Notes under the pieces: generated by a model | The model's database searches: none | Told to the model about the DNA's origin: nothing | What the model saw: only the letters and a program-made list of their open reading frames with translations | Shown here: positions 33,700-46,800 of the stretch, piece after piece | Layout of the letters: every line of letters starts with the position of its first letter | Numbering within the stretch: position 1 is the stretch's first letter | Made by a program: the position numbers and the translations under genes | NCBI GenBank assembly: GCA_002118135.1 | Contig: BDIU01000039.1 | Span: 248,001 to 312,000 of the forward strand | Origin: Trebouxia sp. TZW2008 | Taxonomy: Eukaryota > Chlorophyta > Trebouxiophyceae > Trebouxiales > Trebouxiaceae | Reading direction: 5' to 3' | DNA length: 64,000 bases

Positions 33700-34574
33700 G
33701 TCAAACCATATCTCGGGTACTGACCAACAACGTCGAGAGCATCAGATCACTGGATCTGCTGTGCTGATTGCTGCTCAGAAGGCCTTGTTCTACAGCGTTT
33801 GGCGTAATTTCAAGCGCATTGCACACGACATACACACATGTGCCATCAAGTGACGCAATGCCTTGTGAAGATTGCAAATATCGCTGCATGTCAACCAAGA
33901 CTTGCACTGGAATGCTTGCCATGGCATTCGCATTGATAGCTCCTCATATTGATGGGCAAGCGCTGTTCCTTGCGTGGTCTGCACTCAGGCTACTATTTAA
34001 GCAGAGAGACATTCACATTGGGCATGGTTGCAGATCATTGCTGCAAGGGCGAGATCTTGTTCTTGTCAGCACAATTGTCATGGGCATATCACCCATCCTA
34101 GCACCCTATACTAGCAGTGTCTTCTCACTTGAGTCAATGTTGGCTTCAGCACGTGCAAAAGATCATGGCCTTGCAGCGTGATCAAGGCAAATGAGATGAC
34201 CTGAAGATAGGGTGTGGCAATCCTTTTGTGACATTGCCAACCCCCCCTTTGAGACCGATGGGTCCCCTCTTTGGATCCCTCATGTGCATGTGCGATTGTG
34301 CATGTCAGCATGCTGAGACTAGCTTTGGCAATCACGCCGCGCAAGAGGGCCGCAGCCTGCAGCACATTGTGGCTCTGAAAGCACTACATCGTCGTGCCTT
34401 GCTGCCGAGCCGTTTGCCCGCCCTTCAGACTGTCGAAGTTGATCTCCTCGTGCGATTCTGTGCATGTGCTGCGATTCCTTGCTGTGCCGGTCTTGTGGGC
34501 GTAAGTATCGAGGCTGGAGATCAATGCCGCCATGCGGGCAGACTCTTAGAATGTGGTGAGCGCGCACGCCCGAC
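33700..34574. promoter_or_regulatory. Divergent promoter region between XRCC2 and DCD-Kelch
   Basis: The two genes start at 33699 (minus) and 34575 (plus). On the minus strand 33922-33704 is open and protein-like (IPVQVLVDMQRYLQSSQG), and 34203-34132 is open between plausible splice sites. I cannot join them to a gene, and they may be chance or an unrecognised small gene. Confidence 0.45.
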
Positions 34575-36118
34575 ATGAATCGGGGTCGAAGCGGATTCAA
34601 AAACCAACCACGGATCCTAGACCAAGCGGCAAAGGATAGGTTTCTTGGCGACAGCTTGGGTGGAGCTATATTTGGTATGTATATGATCAGTTGAGCCTGT
34701 TCACAAGGGGTTCCCGCACGTGTCTGATCAGACTCAGAGCATCACGTGCTTTTGCGCAGGTGCTACAGCAGACACTCTAAATGAATGCAAGACGGGTTTG
34801 GTGTTTGGATTGCCGGCAGCTAACTGGAACTGGGTGCAGTATGTAGATGTGGGGTAAGGTCATGTCTGCTGCTTGTACTCGCACAGCAGAACGCATGACA
34901 ACAGCAATGTTTGGTGGCTCAGTTTTTGCTCAACTCTGCTCCATGTACTTCAACAGTCAAACATCAGATATCCTAATCGTGATGCTCAAAAGAATCCTGC
35001 CTGGCGAGACAGGACTTTTGCCCTACACACCCAGCAATATATGCTAGAAATTGCAAGCTATTATTGCTAACATGGTCTGTTATTGTTCACATTATTCGCT
35101 CCATGCAGGATGCCAATCTTCCTCTTCAATTATTCAGACAAAATGATGCATGGCATTTTCAGAGCTGTAAGTCCTGGCACCCAGAACATCAACCCAAAAG
35201 GTTGGCACAATTTCTCAAAGCATTCAAACATCCACAACAACAGCAGTCATCTGGCTTTTGCAAGCTAAACACCCTTTTGTGTTGCAGTTTTGCACACCCT
35301 GCTGCGACCCCGCAGTAAATTGCGCTTGTGTACAATATATTTGCTGATGATTGCTGCATTGCGTGACATGATTGTGCTCCCTGTTGCATAATTGTGTAGC
35401 TTGGTTGGTAACAGTGGCTTCTCGTTGTAACGACTGCTTTGGTCACTCTGAAAGTTGTCCTTACATCACATCGTCCTCACCTTAGGAGATACCACTGCCA
35501 TCAGAGTGCAGTGCTTGGTTCCCAATTGCCTTTTCCTTACATCAACAATGATCTTACATCAAATGTCCTTACAAAGACTTGTTATAGAACTGCTTGCATT
35601 TCTGTGCAGGGTGGACAAGGATCTCAGGCACATCCTACACCAGATACCCCGCACAAGTCCGGGTCGAGCTTTTCGAGCAATGCAAGCCCATTGTGGACAG
35701 GTGAAACCTCTGCAAACGGCATTCAGTGGGTGTGCTGGCATCTTACTGTTGCATTGTGGTGTTCATTTGAGCAAGGCGGCAGCTTGACCCAAGAGGTCGC
35801 CATAGGTTATTTCAAGGCCTTTACAGTTTCTCACATCAGGCATTTGCAAGTGTACGCTGCTGTGTGAGTGTGCTAAGTGCTGAAGTTTGAGTAGAGTCAT
35901 CAATGCTTATGCACAGACTTCATGACGTCTGTCAGGTGACTCAAACCACGCCATTAATGCTATTGCAGGGATTTCAAGCAAGCCATTGCTGGCGCCTTCT
36001 TCACAGAGAAGCAGTTCAACTATCAGCTCACAAGAACTGAGGCCCGCAGGCTCTGTGAGATGTTCAGCAAGTCAGCGGGCAGGCGACTGTACCAGGTGCA
36101 CATTAAACATCTGCATCT

Positions 36119-36149
<31 letters not shown>

Positions 36150-39100
36150 TAGAGGCTGTTGCTGGATCTTATGATGCTTACCAGTTTTCAAGCAAACTGC
36201 TTGAGTGCATCTGCATGTCTTCTGTATCTCTTCAAGTTGCTTGTTGCCCAGTTGAGTTCGGGTGCATGGAACTCTGACCATCAACTCGTACAATACAAGG
36301 CAGGCTTGACGGCTCCCTTTCCTTTTTCCTAAGCAACCAATGTATCTGACGTGCTGCTGCAATCATTTCTGTGCTTCAGTCAAAATTATGCTGCATGCTG
36401 TGCAGGCAACCGCTCAGCCAGATGCTAACAGGGAGGCAGCTGTCCCAGTGAGCAGGGGGGTTCAGGGCACCACGCACCCCCCTGCGCCCCCCGCCCCAGG
36501 CTCACCCACCCTGGTAAGTCATTTCTTACATATCATGCTTTTGTTCATTGTCTTGCCTTGAACTTTCTAAAAGCCTGTCAAGCCCTGCCTTATTCCTTCC
36601 TGTTGCATGGGCCCACTATGCATGGGGGTAATTATAAGGGAGGGCGGGCGGGTCTCACTCACCCTGACCTGCCTAAATGCTTTTTGCCTGTTGGTCAATG
36701 CAAGCAGCCAAATGCTTTTTGCCTGTTCGTCAATGCAAGCAGCCAGACTAGTTTGACAATTTACAACAATTTACTGCTGCAAGCCTTGAGGCTGCAAAGA
36801 GAAAAGTACATATATCAGACGGGTTGCAATACTTTTGCTTGGAATAAGCTCTAAATCATGCAATTGCTGCACAGAGTTGGTGAGCTGCAACACTGTTCTA
36901 TTAGATTTGTTGGCTGGCTCAAGCATGGACCCTTTGTTGCTTCACCCTCACCAGTTAGGTAGAGTACACTCCGCGCATGACAAAGACTGTTCTTTTCAGG
37001 GTCACCAAGCTGACCTCAACAGGCGGCCTTCCTTGTCCAGTTCCACAGGCAGCTCAGACCTGCGCAAATCCAAGTCATGGGTCGACAACCCTGGCACTAA
37101 CCCTAGCCCCAACAGCACTGCCGACCCACAGGCGGAATTATCCAAGCTTCAGGACACCTCAACCAGCAGAAGTCAGCAATCATTAGAAGAAGCTGCACAG
37201 CAATCACAACCCAGCTGCAGTCCGGATGCCGGGTTGAGTCATAGGGCTAGTCAAAGGGACCGTAGTGCACCACCTGGGTTTCAAAAGAACGCGCCTTCTG
37301 TTGAAGCTGCTGCAAATGGGGAAGCTAAGGGGAACCTAGTGCCCACTCCAAACGCCTGGTTCAAGAGCAAAGGCATACAGCCCACAGCTGTGCCCTTCAG
37401 GCCCACAGCTGTGGCCAAGCCTCGGTCAGGGCGCAAAACCGCCAAGGGAGATCAGACAGGGCTGTCAGGCAGTCAGCAGGGCCAGAGCCCTGCAGAAGAG
37501 GAGCAGGACACGGCAGAAGCTGCAGAAGAAGAGGAGGACCAGGATGTCAAGAGAAGTCGAAGGGATCACACACCCAACACAAAAGTTCTGAAACCAGCTG
37601 GCCAAGAAGTACAGATACCTCAGCAGCATGCACAGGAGGAAGAGGAACAGCCCTCACAGGCAGCAAGAAGCCAGAGAGACAGCATTGCTGCCCTGTCTGA
37701 AGCAGAGGAACGGGCGGCAACTGCAAGTCAGCAGGGTTCTGGTCAGTGAATCATCATATTCTGCGTTTCAGTGAATAGTACTCTGAACTACCTGCGGGTC
37801 ACGTCTGGCAGCAACATGGTGCGCATTTCACAGTTTACACTGCATTTGGATCTACACTGTTGAATCTTGAATCATGCATTTTGCACACTGCGTGTCGCCG
37901 ATTACAAATTGTGTCTTGACCACTATGTACGATAGTTGTGGCACAGGTGAAGAAGATGTGCACATGCTGGGGACCACACCGCCTAAGCCAGGCACGCATC
38001 AAATGGCAGCTGATGTGGGGTCCAGTTCTTCTTCACGCCAGGTGAGGCCTTGGTATCAGCAGTCTTTTGCGGCAAACATGATTACATCTTGGATCAGTGT
38101 TTCGCTACTCCCCTAGTCGCTGTATGGCAGAGGCAAGTCTCTGCAGCAGCAATGGCTTGTGATGACCATCGGCTAATGCGTTGAAGACGTTTTGCACACT
38201 GCAGCCCTGTTTGGCCATCCGTCTTTATTTCAGGAAGTCCTCTGCTTGCAAGAAAATATTGCAGAGGCTGCTTGCTTCTGAGTGCCTTCTGTGATGGTGC
38301 CTCACAGCATGCAATGTACCCTGAATCATCTGCCATCAAATGCAGGGTCACAGCATTTATCTCGTAGCAGGTGGCACAGATAAACGCTCCAGTATGTGGC
38401 GCAGCGCAGTGGACATCTACTCACCTGCAATTTCACTCCTGCCTTCCAAGCTTGCACCTGTGATGCATTGTTGAAGTGGGTAACACTAAGCCGGCTGCAT
38501 GTGTTGCAGGGGCATAGCATCTATCTCATCGGAGGTGGCACAGACAACAGCTCCAATATGTGGCTCAACACAGTGGACATCTACTCACCTGAAACTGACT
38601 CCTGCATGCCAGCTCTGGCTTTGCCAAAGGAAAGCGCATATGGATCAGCTGTCACCATTGGCCACAGGCTGTTTTATGTTGGTGGCGGGAACGGCATTGA
38701 CTGGTTCAGCTCAATGCTCAGACTAGCACTCAACGAAGAAGACGCTGAATGGCAGCAGGTGAGGAAACTTATCTACTATTTGCACACAGCTCATGAACAA
38801 GTATTGAAATTGAGTAAAGCAGCACTGACAACATAGAATGCTGCTGTGACAGATTTATAGATCGACATTGATTGGTTCAGCTGAATGTTGAGGCTAGCAC
38901 TCAACAAAGAAGACACTGAATGGCAGTAGGTGAGAAGCACTATTCCTTGGGTACATGTGTGTTGGCAAGCGTTGAAACTATGTCAAGCAGCAATTGCCTG
39001 TAAGTCAATCCTGTATGCCAGCTGTGGCTCTGCCAAAGGAAAGCGCGTATGGGTTGGCTGTCACAGTCAGCCACAGGCTGTTTTATGTTGGTGGCGGGAA

Positions 39101-42100
39101 CGGCATTGATTGGTTCAGCTCAATGCTGAGGCTAGCCTTCAATGAAGAAGATGCAGAGACAGGTGAGTACAGTGTTCAGTAGCATTCCGTCTGACAGCAT
39201 AATGTCTAGGAGCATGTGGCACATGAGCAAGAATTAAAGCTTATTCAAGCAGTGCTGACAAGACCGTGGTGGGATTGGCATTGTTTGGTCTAGCTCAATG
39301 CTGAGTTAGCTCAATGCTGAGACTAGCCTTCAATGAACAAGATGCTGAATGGCAGCAGGTGAGCAGCATCAATTAATGATATAGCTCATGTATGCACAGC
39401 TGTACTCAAGCACTGGGTATGGGCATACCCAGTATTGGCAATGCACACTCCCTCAACAGCTTCAGCAAGCGACCCTGCTCAATGATCTTATCACTTTCAC
39501 ATAGAGTAGACTCTCATGTCTGGCCAGAGGTTGTGAATGCAGGCAAGCAGCGGCTTCTGCACATCAGTGATCACTAATTAAACACAGGGACTACTTCCTG
39601 TGGCATCAGTGTGTAACATGGGTATAGCTAATGTTGGCAGTATACACTCCTTCAATTGCTTCAGCAAGCCATTCTGCCTAGTGGTCACATTGCTGCGACA
39701 TGAAGTCGCCACTTGTGTTTTGTCAAAGCTGGTCGATACAAGCATGTCAAGACCTACTTGTGTCGATCAGCTGCGATCAAACAGAGCGTCCACTTCCTGT
39801 GGCATCAGTGTGTATCATGGGTATAGCCAATATCGGCAATGCAAACTCCTTCAATGGCTTCAGCAAGCAATTTTGCCCAGCGACCACATGAATATCACCT
39901 GGAGTTGACCATTGTGTGTGGTAGAAGAGACTTGTGCACATGAGTCGTCTGCGGTCAAACACAGGGTTGCTGTGGCATCAGGATGAGACATGGGCAGAAG
40001 CAGTTGCTGAGGCCCACAGCAACACAAGACTGCATGCTATGGGCATTTGAGAAGCATGATACACTTGCCTCTGGATCTTGCATTGAGTGTCCAGGTGGAG
40101 TGTGGACACTCCAGCTGCTGGCTGTCAAGAGCATTGCAGCTTGTCAAATCTCTTTGGCAAGGGTGACCCTGATGTGAATGCCTCCAGTGCTTGTGATTGC
40201 TGTAAGGAACATTCTCTGATGTGGCAGATGGCAGACATGCATGTGGGTAGAGGCAGCTTGTGTACAGCCACATAAGGCTACATGCTGTGAGCTACAAGCA
40301 GGCTTGCCATTCAATTGTCCAGCACTTCCAACAGAATGCTTCCAACACAACAATGGCGTTGCTCATATTAAGCTTTGGCTGTGTTTGCTGCAGATGGGCA
40401 GGGGTGGCTTGTGCACAGCCATGCAAAGCTATACCTTGTTTGCTACAGGAAAGCATCGTATACACACATACACCAAAGCTGACAAACAGTGCTTGCAAAC
40501 ATCACGCGCAATTTGCAAAACAACACTACTTGATTAAAGAAAGCTATGGGTGCATGCCTGGGAATTGAACCCAGGACTTCAAGCAAACATGCACTCATGC
40601 GTATTCTTCAAACAGACAGCATTGTTCGTGTTGTGCTTGAATTTAATATTGGGTTTGATATTGCATGCTCTGGGAACTGTCTCTCTGTGCTGCAGATGGC
40701 AGATATGCATATGGGCAGAGGCAGCTTGTGCACAGCCATGCAAGGCTACATGCTATGGGCAGTAGGCAGGCGTGACAAATGCACCCTTTACAGCTCCACT
40801 GGATGTTTCCATACGATGTCTGCATTGCGCATGCTTAGCATTAATGACTGTCTGCGCCATAGATGGTAGACATGCCTGTGAGTAGGGGCAGTTTGTGCAC
40901 AGCCTGCAGGGATACATGTTTTGTGCTGCAGAAAAACATGATACTCAGACACACACCTTCCACAGCTAACAGAACATGCTGACATACCTTACTGTGTACA
41001 CTGATCATTGGTTATTGCTGCAGATGGCAGACATGCATGTGGGCAGAGGCCTTTGATGCATAGCCATGCAAGGCTACATGTTGTGAGCAGTAGGTGGGCG
41101 TGATGCACACACCTTCCACAGCTCAACAGAGCTGGTTCAGACATCACTTGCGCAGCATGTGCTGATTGTTACTGCCTGTGCTGCAGATGGCAGACATGCA
41201 TGTGAGCAGAGGCAGTTTACGCATAGCCACGCAAGGCTACATGCTGTGGGCAGTAGGTGGGCGTGACGCACACACTTTAAACAGCTCGACAGAGCTGGTA
41301 CATACGCCACTTGTACAGCGTGTGCTGATTGTTACTGCCTGTGCTGCAGATGGCAGACATGCATGCGGGCCAGGGCAGCTTGTGCACAGCCATGCAAGGC
41401 TACATGCTATGGGCAGTAGGTGGGTGTGCCGCACACACTTTCCACAGCTTCACAGAGTGTTTTCACGCACTGTCTGCACTGTCCTTTCTGAGCTCTAAGT
41501 CTTTGCTGCAGATGGCAGACATGCATGTGGGTAGAGGCAGTCTATGCACAGCGATGCAAGGCTACATGCTATGGGCTGTGGGTGGGCGCGACGCACACAC
41601 TTTCCACAGCTCCACAGAGTGTTTCCACCCTGGGCAAAATCGGTGGACCTGGGGACCTTCGACTCTCACCAAGCGCTTTGCCGCTGCCAGTGGCTTCCTG
41701 AACAATGCAATTTATATCACTGGGGGCTTTGATGCTAGCGCATATACGGGGACTGGTGAAAGGATGGATCCACGAGAAGGCAAATGGAATCCAGTGAGTG
41801 ACCATCCACATCCCAACCTTTGTGAATGCATATGTGACACGTGCACACCGCAAATTACGTCTGTCATTCAGCATGAGCATTCTTCAACTTGTGCCAGAGC
41901 ATCAGCTACAGGAGGCATTGTGATGGCAGCTGCCTTGGCAATTGAGAGGACAAACTGTGTTTTGCTGCTGCTGCTGCTGCTGCTGTGCAGTGTGTGCGAT
42001 TCCTCTGTACACAACATGTTGTCATTGACGTCTGCCATGTAGCCATTGACAAATGATTGTGTGATGCAGATAGCTGACATGCTGAGTGCCAGAGGCAGCC

Positions 42101-42724
42101 ATGCCTGTGCGGTGCTGGATGACAAGCTGTATGCTGTGGGCGGCTGGGCAGCCCTCAAGCCCCTGGTCAGTACCCCTTCCTACATTCGTTTGGCACCAAG
42201 GCTTGGCAGCTACAACTGTGTTGCTGTTGTCTTGCCGCGTTGAATGGTGCCGAGATGCTTTCTGCACAAGCCAATTGGAATGCTTTTGATGATGAGTTTG
42301 TTGCTTGTGACCACACAAGCAAACTCTGCATGCATGGTGTCTGATAGCTGCTTCCACAGACTCAGCATGATATTCAGCGAATTGCGTATTTGAAACATGT
42401 GAAGTTCAAGCCTCTACCTGCAATGACTACACTGTGCCTGGACTTTGATCCCTCTTTGTGCAGAGAGAAGCGGAGGTCTATGACCCTAGGGCAGACAGGT
42501 GGCGAGCCATAGCCCCAATGAATGACACTCGTGCTTATTTTGCTGGTGTGACCTGCCAAGGAGCTTTTTATGCACTTGGTGGTCTAAGTCCTCAGTCTGG
42601 TGGTATCCCAAATTATAGAACTACCATAGAGAAGTATGACCCTGTGCATGACACATGGGAAGTCATGCCTACGCCCACTGATGGCTTACCAGCCAGAGCT
42701 TTTATGAGTGCCTGTGTAGTGTAG
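34575..42724 (+). CDS. DCD-domain / Kelch-repeat protein, 778 aa
   Basis: Exons: 34575-34674, 34760-34853, 35109-35200, 35610-35700, 35969-36095, 36406-36513, 37000-37741, 37947-38041, 38510-38758, 41512-41793, 42070-42165, 42464-42724; 2337 bases, all phases closing. The N-terminal DCD (development and cell death) domain, residues about 22-155, shows FLGDSLGGAIFG, TLNECKTGLVFGLPAANW, PIFLFNYSDKMMHGIFRAVS, INPKGWTRISG and YPAQVRVELFEQCKPI. A disordered Ser/Gln/Glu-rich linker follows, including an acidic run and a basic KRSRRDH patch. The C-terminal half has Kelch repeats (YLIGGGTDNSSNMW, GHRLFYVGGGNG, YMLWAVGGRDAHTFHSS, AIYITGGFD, KLYAVGGW, AFYALGGLS). DCD-Kelch proteins are a known plant and algal architecture linked to stress and cell-death signalling; the molecular role is not established. 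The long intron before exon 10 is filled with copies of exons 9 and 10. TGTAA follows at 43167. Confidence 0.9.
36120..36150 (+). repeat. CAG microsatellite
   Basis: About nine CAG units in intron 5 of the DCD-Kelch gene. A shorter CTG run lies at 41962-41983 in another intron of the same gene. Confidence 0.9.
38343..38460 (+). repeat. Decayed upstream copy of Kelch exon 9 start
   Basis: Repeats GGTCACAGCATTTATCTCGT to CTACTCACCTG, about 165 bases before the intact exon at 38510. It has a stop in frame. Confidence 0.85.
38860..39360 (+). repeat. Three copies of Kelch exon 9 end
   Basis: The donor side (GNGIDWFSSMLRLALNEEDAEW) recurs at about 38865-38928, 39007-39162 and 39275-39359, each with a GTGAG donor. 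The middle copy is long and open from the MPAVALPKESAYG segment to its donor. Confidence 0.85.
39400..39900 (+). repeat. Three-unit intronic repeat, ~200-bp period
   Basis: Units near 39412, 39618 and 39818 share a GGGTATA-type word, GGCAATGCA and CTTCAGCAAGC; the last two also share CTTCCTGTGGCATCAGTGTG. No coding resemblance was found. Confidence 0.7.
39985..41511 (+). repeat. Seven or eight decayed copies of Kelch exon 10 start
   Basis: The segment MADMHVGRGSLCTAMQGYML recurs near 39990 (very worn), 40227, 40393, 40696, 40864, 41024, 41187 and 41350, before the intact exon at 41512. Most keep a CTGCAG acceptor. Spacing is about 160 bases, with one gap of about 300. Copies at 40696, 41187 and 41350 stay open through AVGGR-like words but do not reach a good donor; others carry stops such as CACATAAGG. 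Confidence 0.9.
40550..40594 (-). other. Truncated tRNA-like hairpin
   Basis: On the minus strand a 7-bp stem GTGCATG/CATGCAC encloses a T-arm-like hairpin with GGTTCAATTCC. D and anticodon arms are missing. It is probably a tRNA relic or tRNA-derived element within the Kelch exon array. Confidence 0.3.
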
Positions 42725-43166
42725 ATGTTTGTCCTGCAGATTGTAGCTTATGCTTGTGTGAGTTTTGAGGAATTTTACAGTAGGTATAGACCCAGTATAC
42801 ATGCAGTTTGATCCTAATTTCACAAACAGGATGGGGAGCTGTAGTCTTGTTCTCGCGTTCTCAATGGACTGCTTTTACTGCAGCAGCCTAGACAAATTGC
42901 ATTAAGGCACAGGCAGCAAAGTCAGTCTGAGCCTGATCGAATTTTTGCAACTAGTCATGAGCAATATGTCCACACACAACGCAGTACACGTTGCTGCTGA
43001 GCAGCACGTCCACACAAATTGTTTCACAACTTGCGGCTGCCTCCACAAGCATTGCATGAAGTTGTTATGTACTTTATTCGAGAGCAATTCGTGGTGATGG
43101 CCTCGGCGCAAATCTCTTTGGCTTTTGAGCAACCTTTACTGACATCCTGCGCAAGTGTTGCCTTAC

Positions 43167-43171
43167 TGTAA
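43167..43171 (+). terminator. Candidate TGTAA signal of the DCD-Kelch gene
   Basis: About 440 bases after the stop. The convergent ATPase gene has a minus-strand TGTAA at 43247-43243, so the 3' ends of the two genes may meet or overlap here. Confidence 0.4.
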
Positions 43172-43808
43172 TCAAATTGCCTGTGTCAGCTGACTCATTT
43201 CAAGCTTTTCAAGGCGTCTGCAGCAATTTTCTGCAGCAAGTTTTACACACAATATACGTGCGCTGTTTACGCTGTCAAAGAAACGCCCGTCCGACTGTGG
43301 AGCGTGTGTCAAGGCTGCTGCTTTGTAATTTGAGAAAAATCCCCCTCAATAATTATTGAAAGTAATGTCGCAAACTAGGAAAATGCCCAGAAAAGAGAAG
43401 TATTTGAAAAGCCGGTGGAAGTGCCCATCGGTGTGCCAAGTCTGATGTATCAAGTGATAAAGCAAGAAAAGGGGGGAAGCAATATTAGCAGCATGTACAG
43501 GGCTCATGATTGGCAAATTTGCTACCAAATTGTCTAAAAAATTGTGTTGCTTTACCACTGATACACTGTCCAAGGCTTCATCAAGCAGAAGGCTGCGTCA
43601 TTACTCACTATACTATATGGACTGCAACTGAGCAGAGCAAAGAAGGCTCCTACGCAGTTCTGTTGTAATGCCTTAATTGTAAAGACTGGGCGCTGTATAA
43701 TCTCAAAAGCAGAGTTACCATCTGCACTTTCCCTATTGCTCACCACACCCATTCCTGACCAACCCAGTAGGCTGTAGATTGATACACACTCACTAGTACT
43801 GGCTGGAA

Positions 43809-46800
43809 CTACACCTTGTCATGGACACTTTTCTGGGCAGAAATGGCCTTTGATTCAGCCAAGGGATGTACTTTTGCTGTATGTGACCGTGTGCTGCTTC
43901 GTGTCGCAGCAACAACCGACATTTCTGAGGTGATCGGCACAATTTTGGGCGCCCTGAAAGTGAGCCATCGCAACTTTGTGATCAGCTCTTGCATTCCAAG
44001 GCTGTATGCATTCGGTAACAGCTTCTCCGCACTGCCCATGCTGTTTCTGGAACTAGACAACTGTCTGCTGCCGCCGCTTTCTCTCAACAGAGCCTGGTAC
44101 TTCTGCTGCTGTGCTCGCCGCATGAATTGCCTAACGGCTCTTTGGACCACAAAAATGAAGGCTGACGTGAGCAAGATGCCGTAGAACTCAAACCGGAAAC
44201 GCTGTGGGAAGTGGTAAAGCGACAGCGGCTGCTTGGTGAATAGGAAACCAGCGGCAACAAAGACATGGGCGAAGATTGCGATGAGGAGTGAGACTATGAT
44301 TAGGGGCTTGTTGCTGCCAGGCCCCTGGGAATGGGGCCATGTGTCCACCTTCCAGCCCATGATCTGCCCTTGCAGGCAGTAATTTGCTACTGACCATGCC
44401 ACTGTGACCACAGGGTTCTGCACAGAATGCAAGCATAGGTTCAGCAGCAGCACAGGGAAAAGCAGCATTCTGCAGCTCAACAAAGCCAACACATACAGGT
44501 CTACCTGGTAATGTGACCACAGCACAGCAGTCAATATACATACACTTGACAAACAGCACTGCCATGAGAGTGTGTCGCAGCTGGTAACTTCACTACTGAA
44601 CAGGCTACTGTGACCTCACTGTTCTGCAGTCAAAGACACACAGACTCACCAACAACAATATGACAAGAAGATCCTCCAGCCAGTACATTTACACAGGGAC
44701 TGACAGCACAGTGACAAGTTGTATCAACTTCTGCAGTCACTACACACACGGGGCAGACAACAGCACTATGACAATGGCATTTGTTGGCCATACAGGGTCA
44801 CTCAGCATAACTGAGCAGGCGTGCCTCGTGCTGTCAATTGCTTGACAACTGTCAAGCCTCTACATGGTGGCAGCATAGTAGCACAGCTTGCAAACTACAT
44901 GAGCAGCTCTCAGGTTCAACAAGCTCAAACGGATGCACATTGATTATGTTATGCAATCTGAGGACCTCACATTCTGATTTGAACTGTTGCGTCCATGATA
45001 CCAGCTCTGTGCCTCCGTCAGCAGAAAGCATGAGTGACAGTAAGGTTGAGATAGTCTGGCATTTACTGCTCAAAAACACACTCTACAGAGCTTACATTCT
45101 GATTTGAGCTGTTGCCTCCATGGTACCGGCTCTGCGCTTCCATGAGAAGGAAGCAAGCCATCTGAGTGACCCCTGCCAGCACAATCACTTCCACCACAGG
45201 CAGCAGGATCCTCTTGGAGCACAGCTTCATGGTGGGCTTGGTGGGGGTCAGACGGGGGTTGGGAGGGGTTATAGCTGCTATGAGGGACCACACCATGGCT
45301 TGTATGTCTATCATGGCAAGCTGCAGATACACAACACATGTTAGCTTGAGGCACCAGGATCCTCTTGGAGCACAGCTGCATGGTGGGCTTGGTGGGGGTT
45401 AGGCGGGGTTTGGGAGGGGTTATAGCCGCCATGAGGTGCGCACCATGGCTTGTATGTCTAGCATGGCGAGCTGCAGTCACACAGTTCAGTCAAGTCAAGT
45501 CCTGCTCTTTTGCACAGCTTCACGGTGGGCTTGGTGGGGTGAGGCAGGGGTTGGGAGGGGTCACAGCCGCTATGAGGCACCACACCATGCCTTGTATGTC
45601 TATCATGGCGAGCTGCAGTCACAGGTGTCATTTCTTCATATGTCTTTGATGCGGGAAGAACGGCAACAATTTGCGCACCAATGCATCACAACCCAAAGTC
45701 CTTTCAAGCTCAAATTCTTACAGCAGTTGCCTTCATTTGTCAGATTGTGCGTGACTGTGCCCCTGAAGCAAGTAACGCGACGAACTTTTCGGAGATGACA
45801 GAGTCAAGCAAGCAATCAAGTAGGCAGGGAATTGGCAAGGTGATATTGCAAAGGGTGACGTGCATCTCAGATAATGCCAAAGCTTTGCAAACTGCAAATT
45901 GCAAACTGCGCAGAACACACTACGAGGGTGCGGAGTGACATGTAGCAAGAGACTGGCTTTTCAACCTCGTCTTGCTAGTGTTCCAGCTCAACTACATCCA
46001 ATCTGGCCAAAATCTGGATTTTTCGGCATTCAAGTTGTATGCAGTGAACCTTGCGAGAGAAATTATCTAGCCATACCTGCAGCTCTGACAGAAAAATGCC
46101 GTCCACCAGAAAGACCACATTGACAGCTAGCGATTGCACCAGCTGGTACACTATCATATACTGCACGCATACCATACTTTGGTCAGCATTGTGCGCACGT
46201 CAAGTAAAGTCATTCAGTCCATCATTCAGCGGAGCTCTGCGCTGCCTTACTTTGACAGGTTGCAAAATGTTGTGTCAACACAATCTTGCCAGGACAACCT
46301 TTCATGTGTCTGCTACGCAGACAAGGGAACAGCAGCACGCAAGTATGCATAACCTGCAGCAATGTTGTGTTGCAGATGCCAATGACCTTGTTCACCCCAG
46401 CGTGACAACGCAATTATGAAATGCTTGCAAAGCAGTTGCGACCATGGCTGTGCACGAAGGAGTATGACAGCCTTGTCACACTGATGTGCGTTTCTAATTG
46501 CACTGTAAAGTCATGCAGCAACATGAAGCCCTAGCAGGGTCAGACATTGGGTTGTTGGCGAAGCAGCCACAGATGCAGCTGGGTGCGTGTGCTTACCTTA
46601 ATTAGTCCCAGCAGCTTGACATGAGAGGCTCTGGCCTCCTTGATCAATGTGGCAGACCCTGCAGCATGCAAACAGCGCTTTACAAGCTCCACACAGATCT
46701 GTCACTTTCAATGTCATCAGAGTGCCGAAAGCTTTGGGCTGAATAGGCCCCAAGAGAAAGGCGAGTCCGATCAGTGTGAGCAGTGCTTTGCACACTGCTT

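Noticed and set aside
33768..34181. 137-codon plus-strand frame
   Set aside because: No family resemblance, lies in a divergent promoter region and competes with equally open minus-strand frames.
36835..36999. Reading the large DCD-Kelch linker frame from 36835
   Set aside because: The frame is open, but a good TTTTCAG acceptor at 36999 and phase continuity with the exon ending at 36513 place the exon start at 37000.
41962..41983. CTG run as a coding polyleucine tract
   Set aside because: Lies between a donor at 41794 and an acceptor at 42069, hence intronic.
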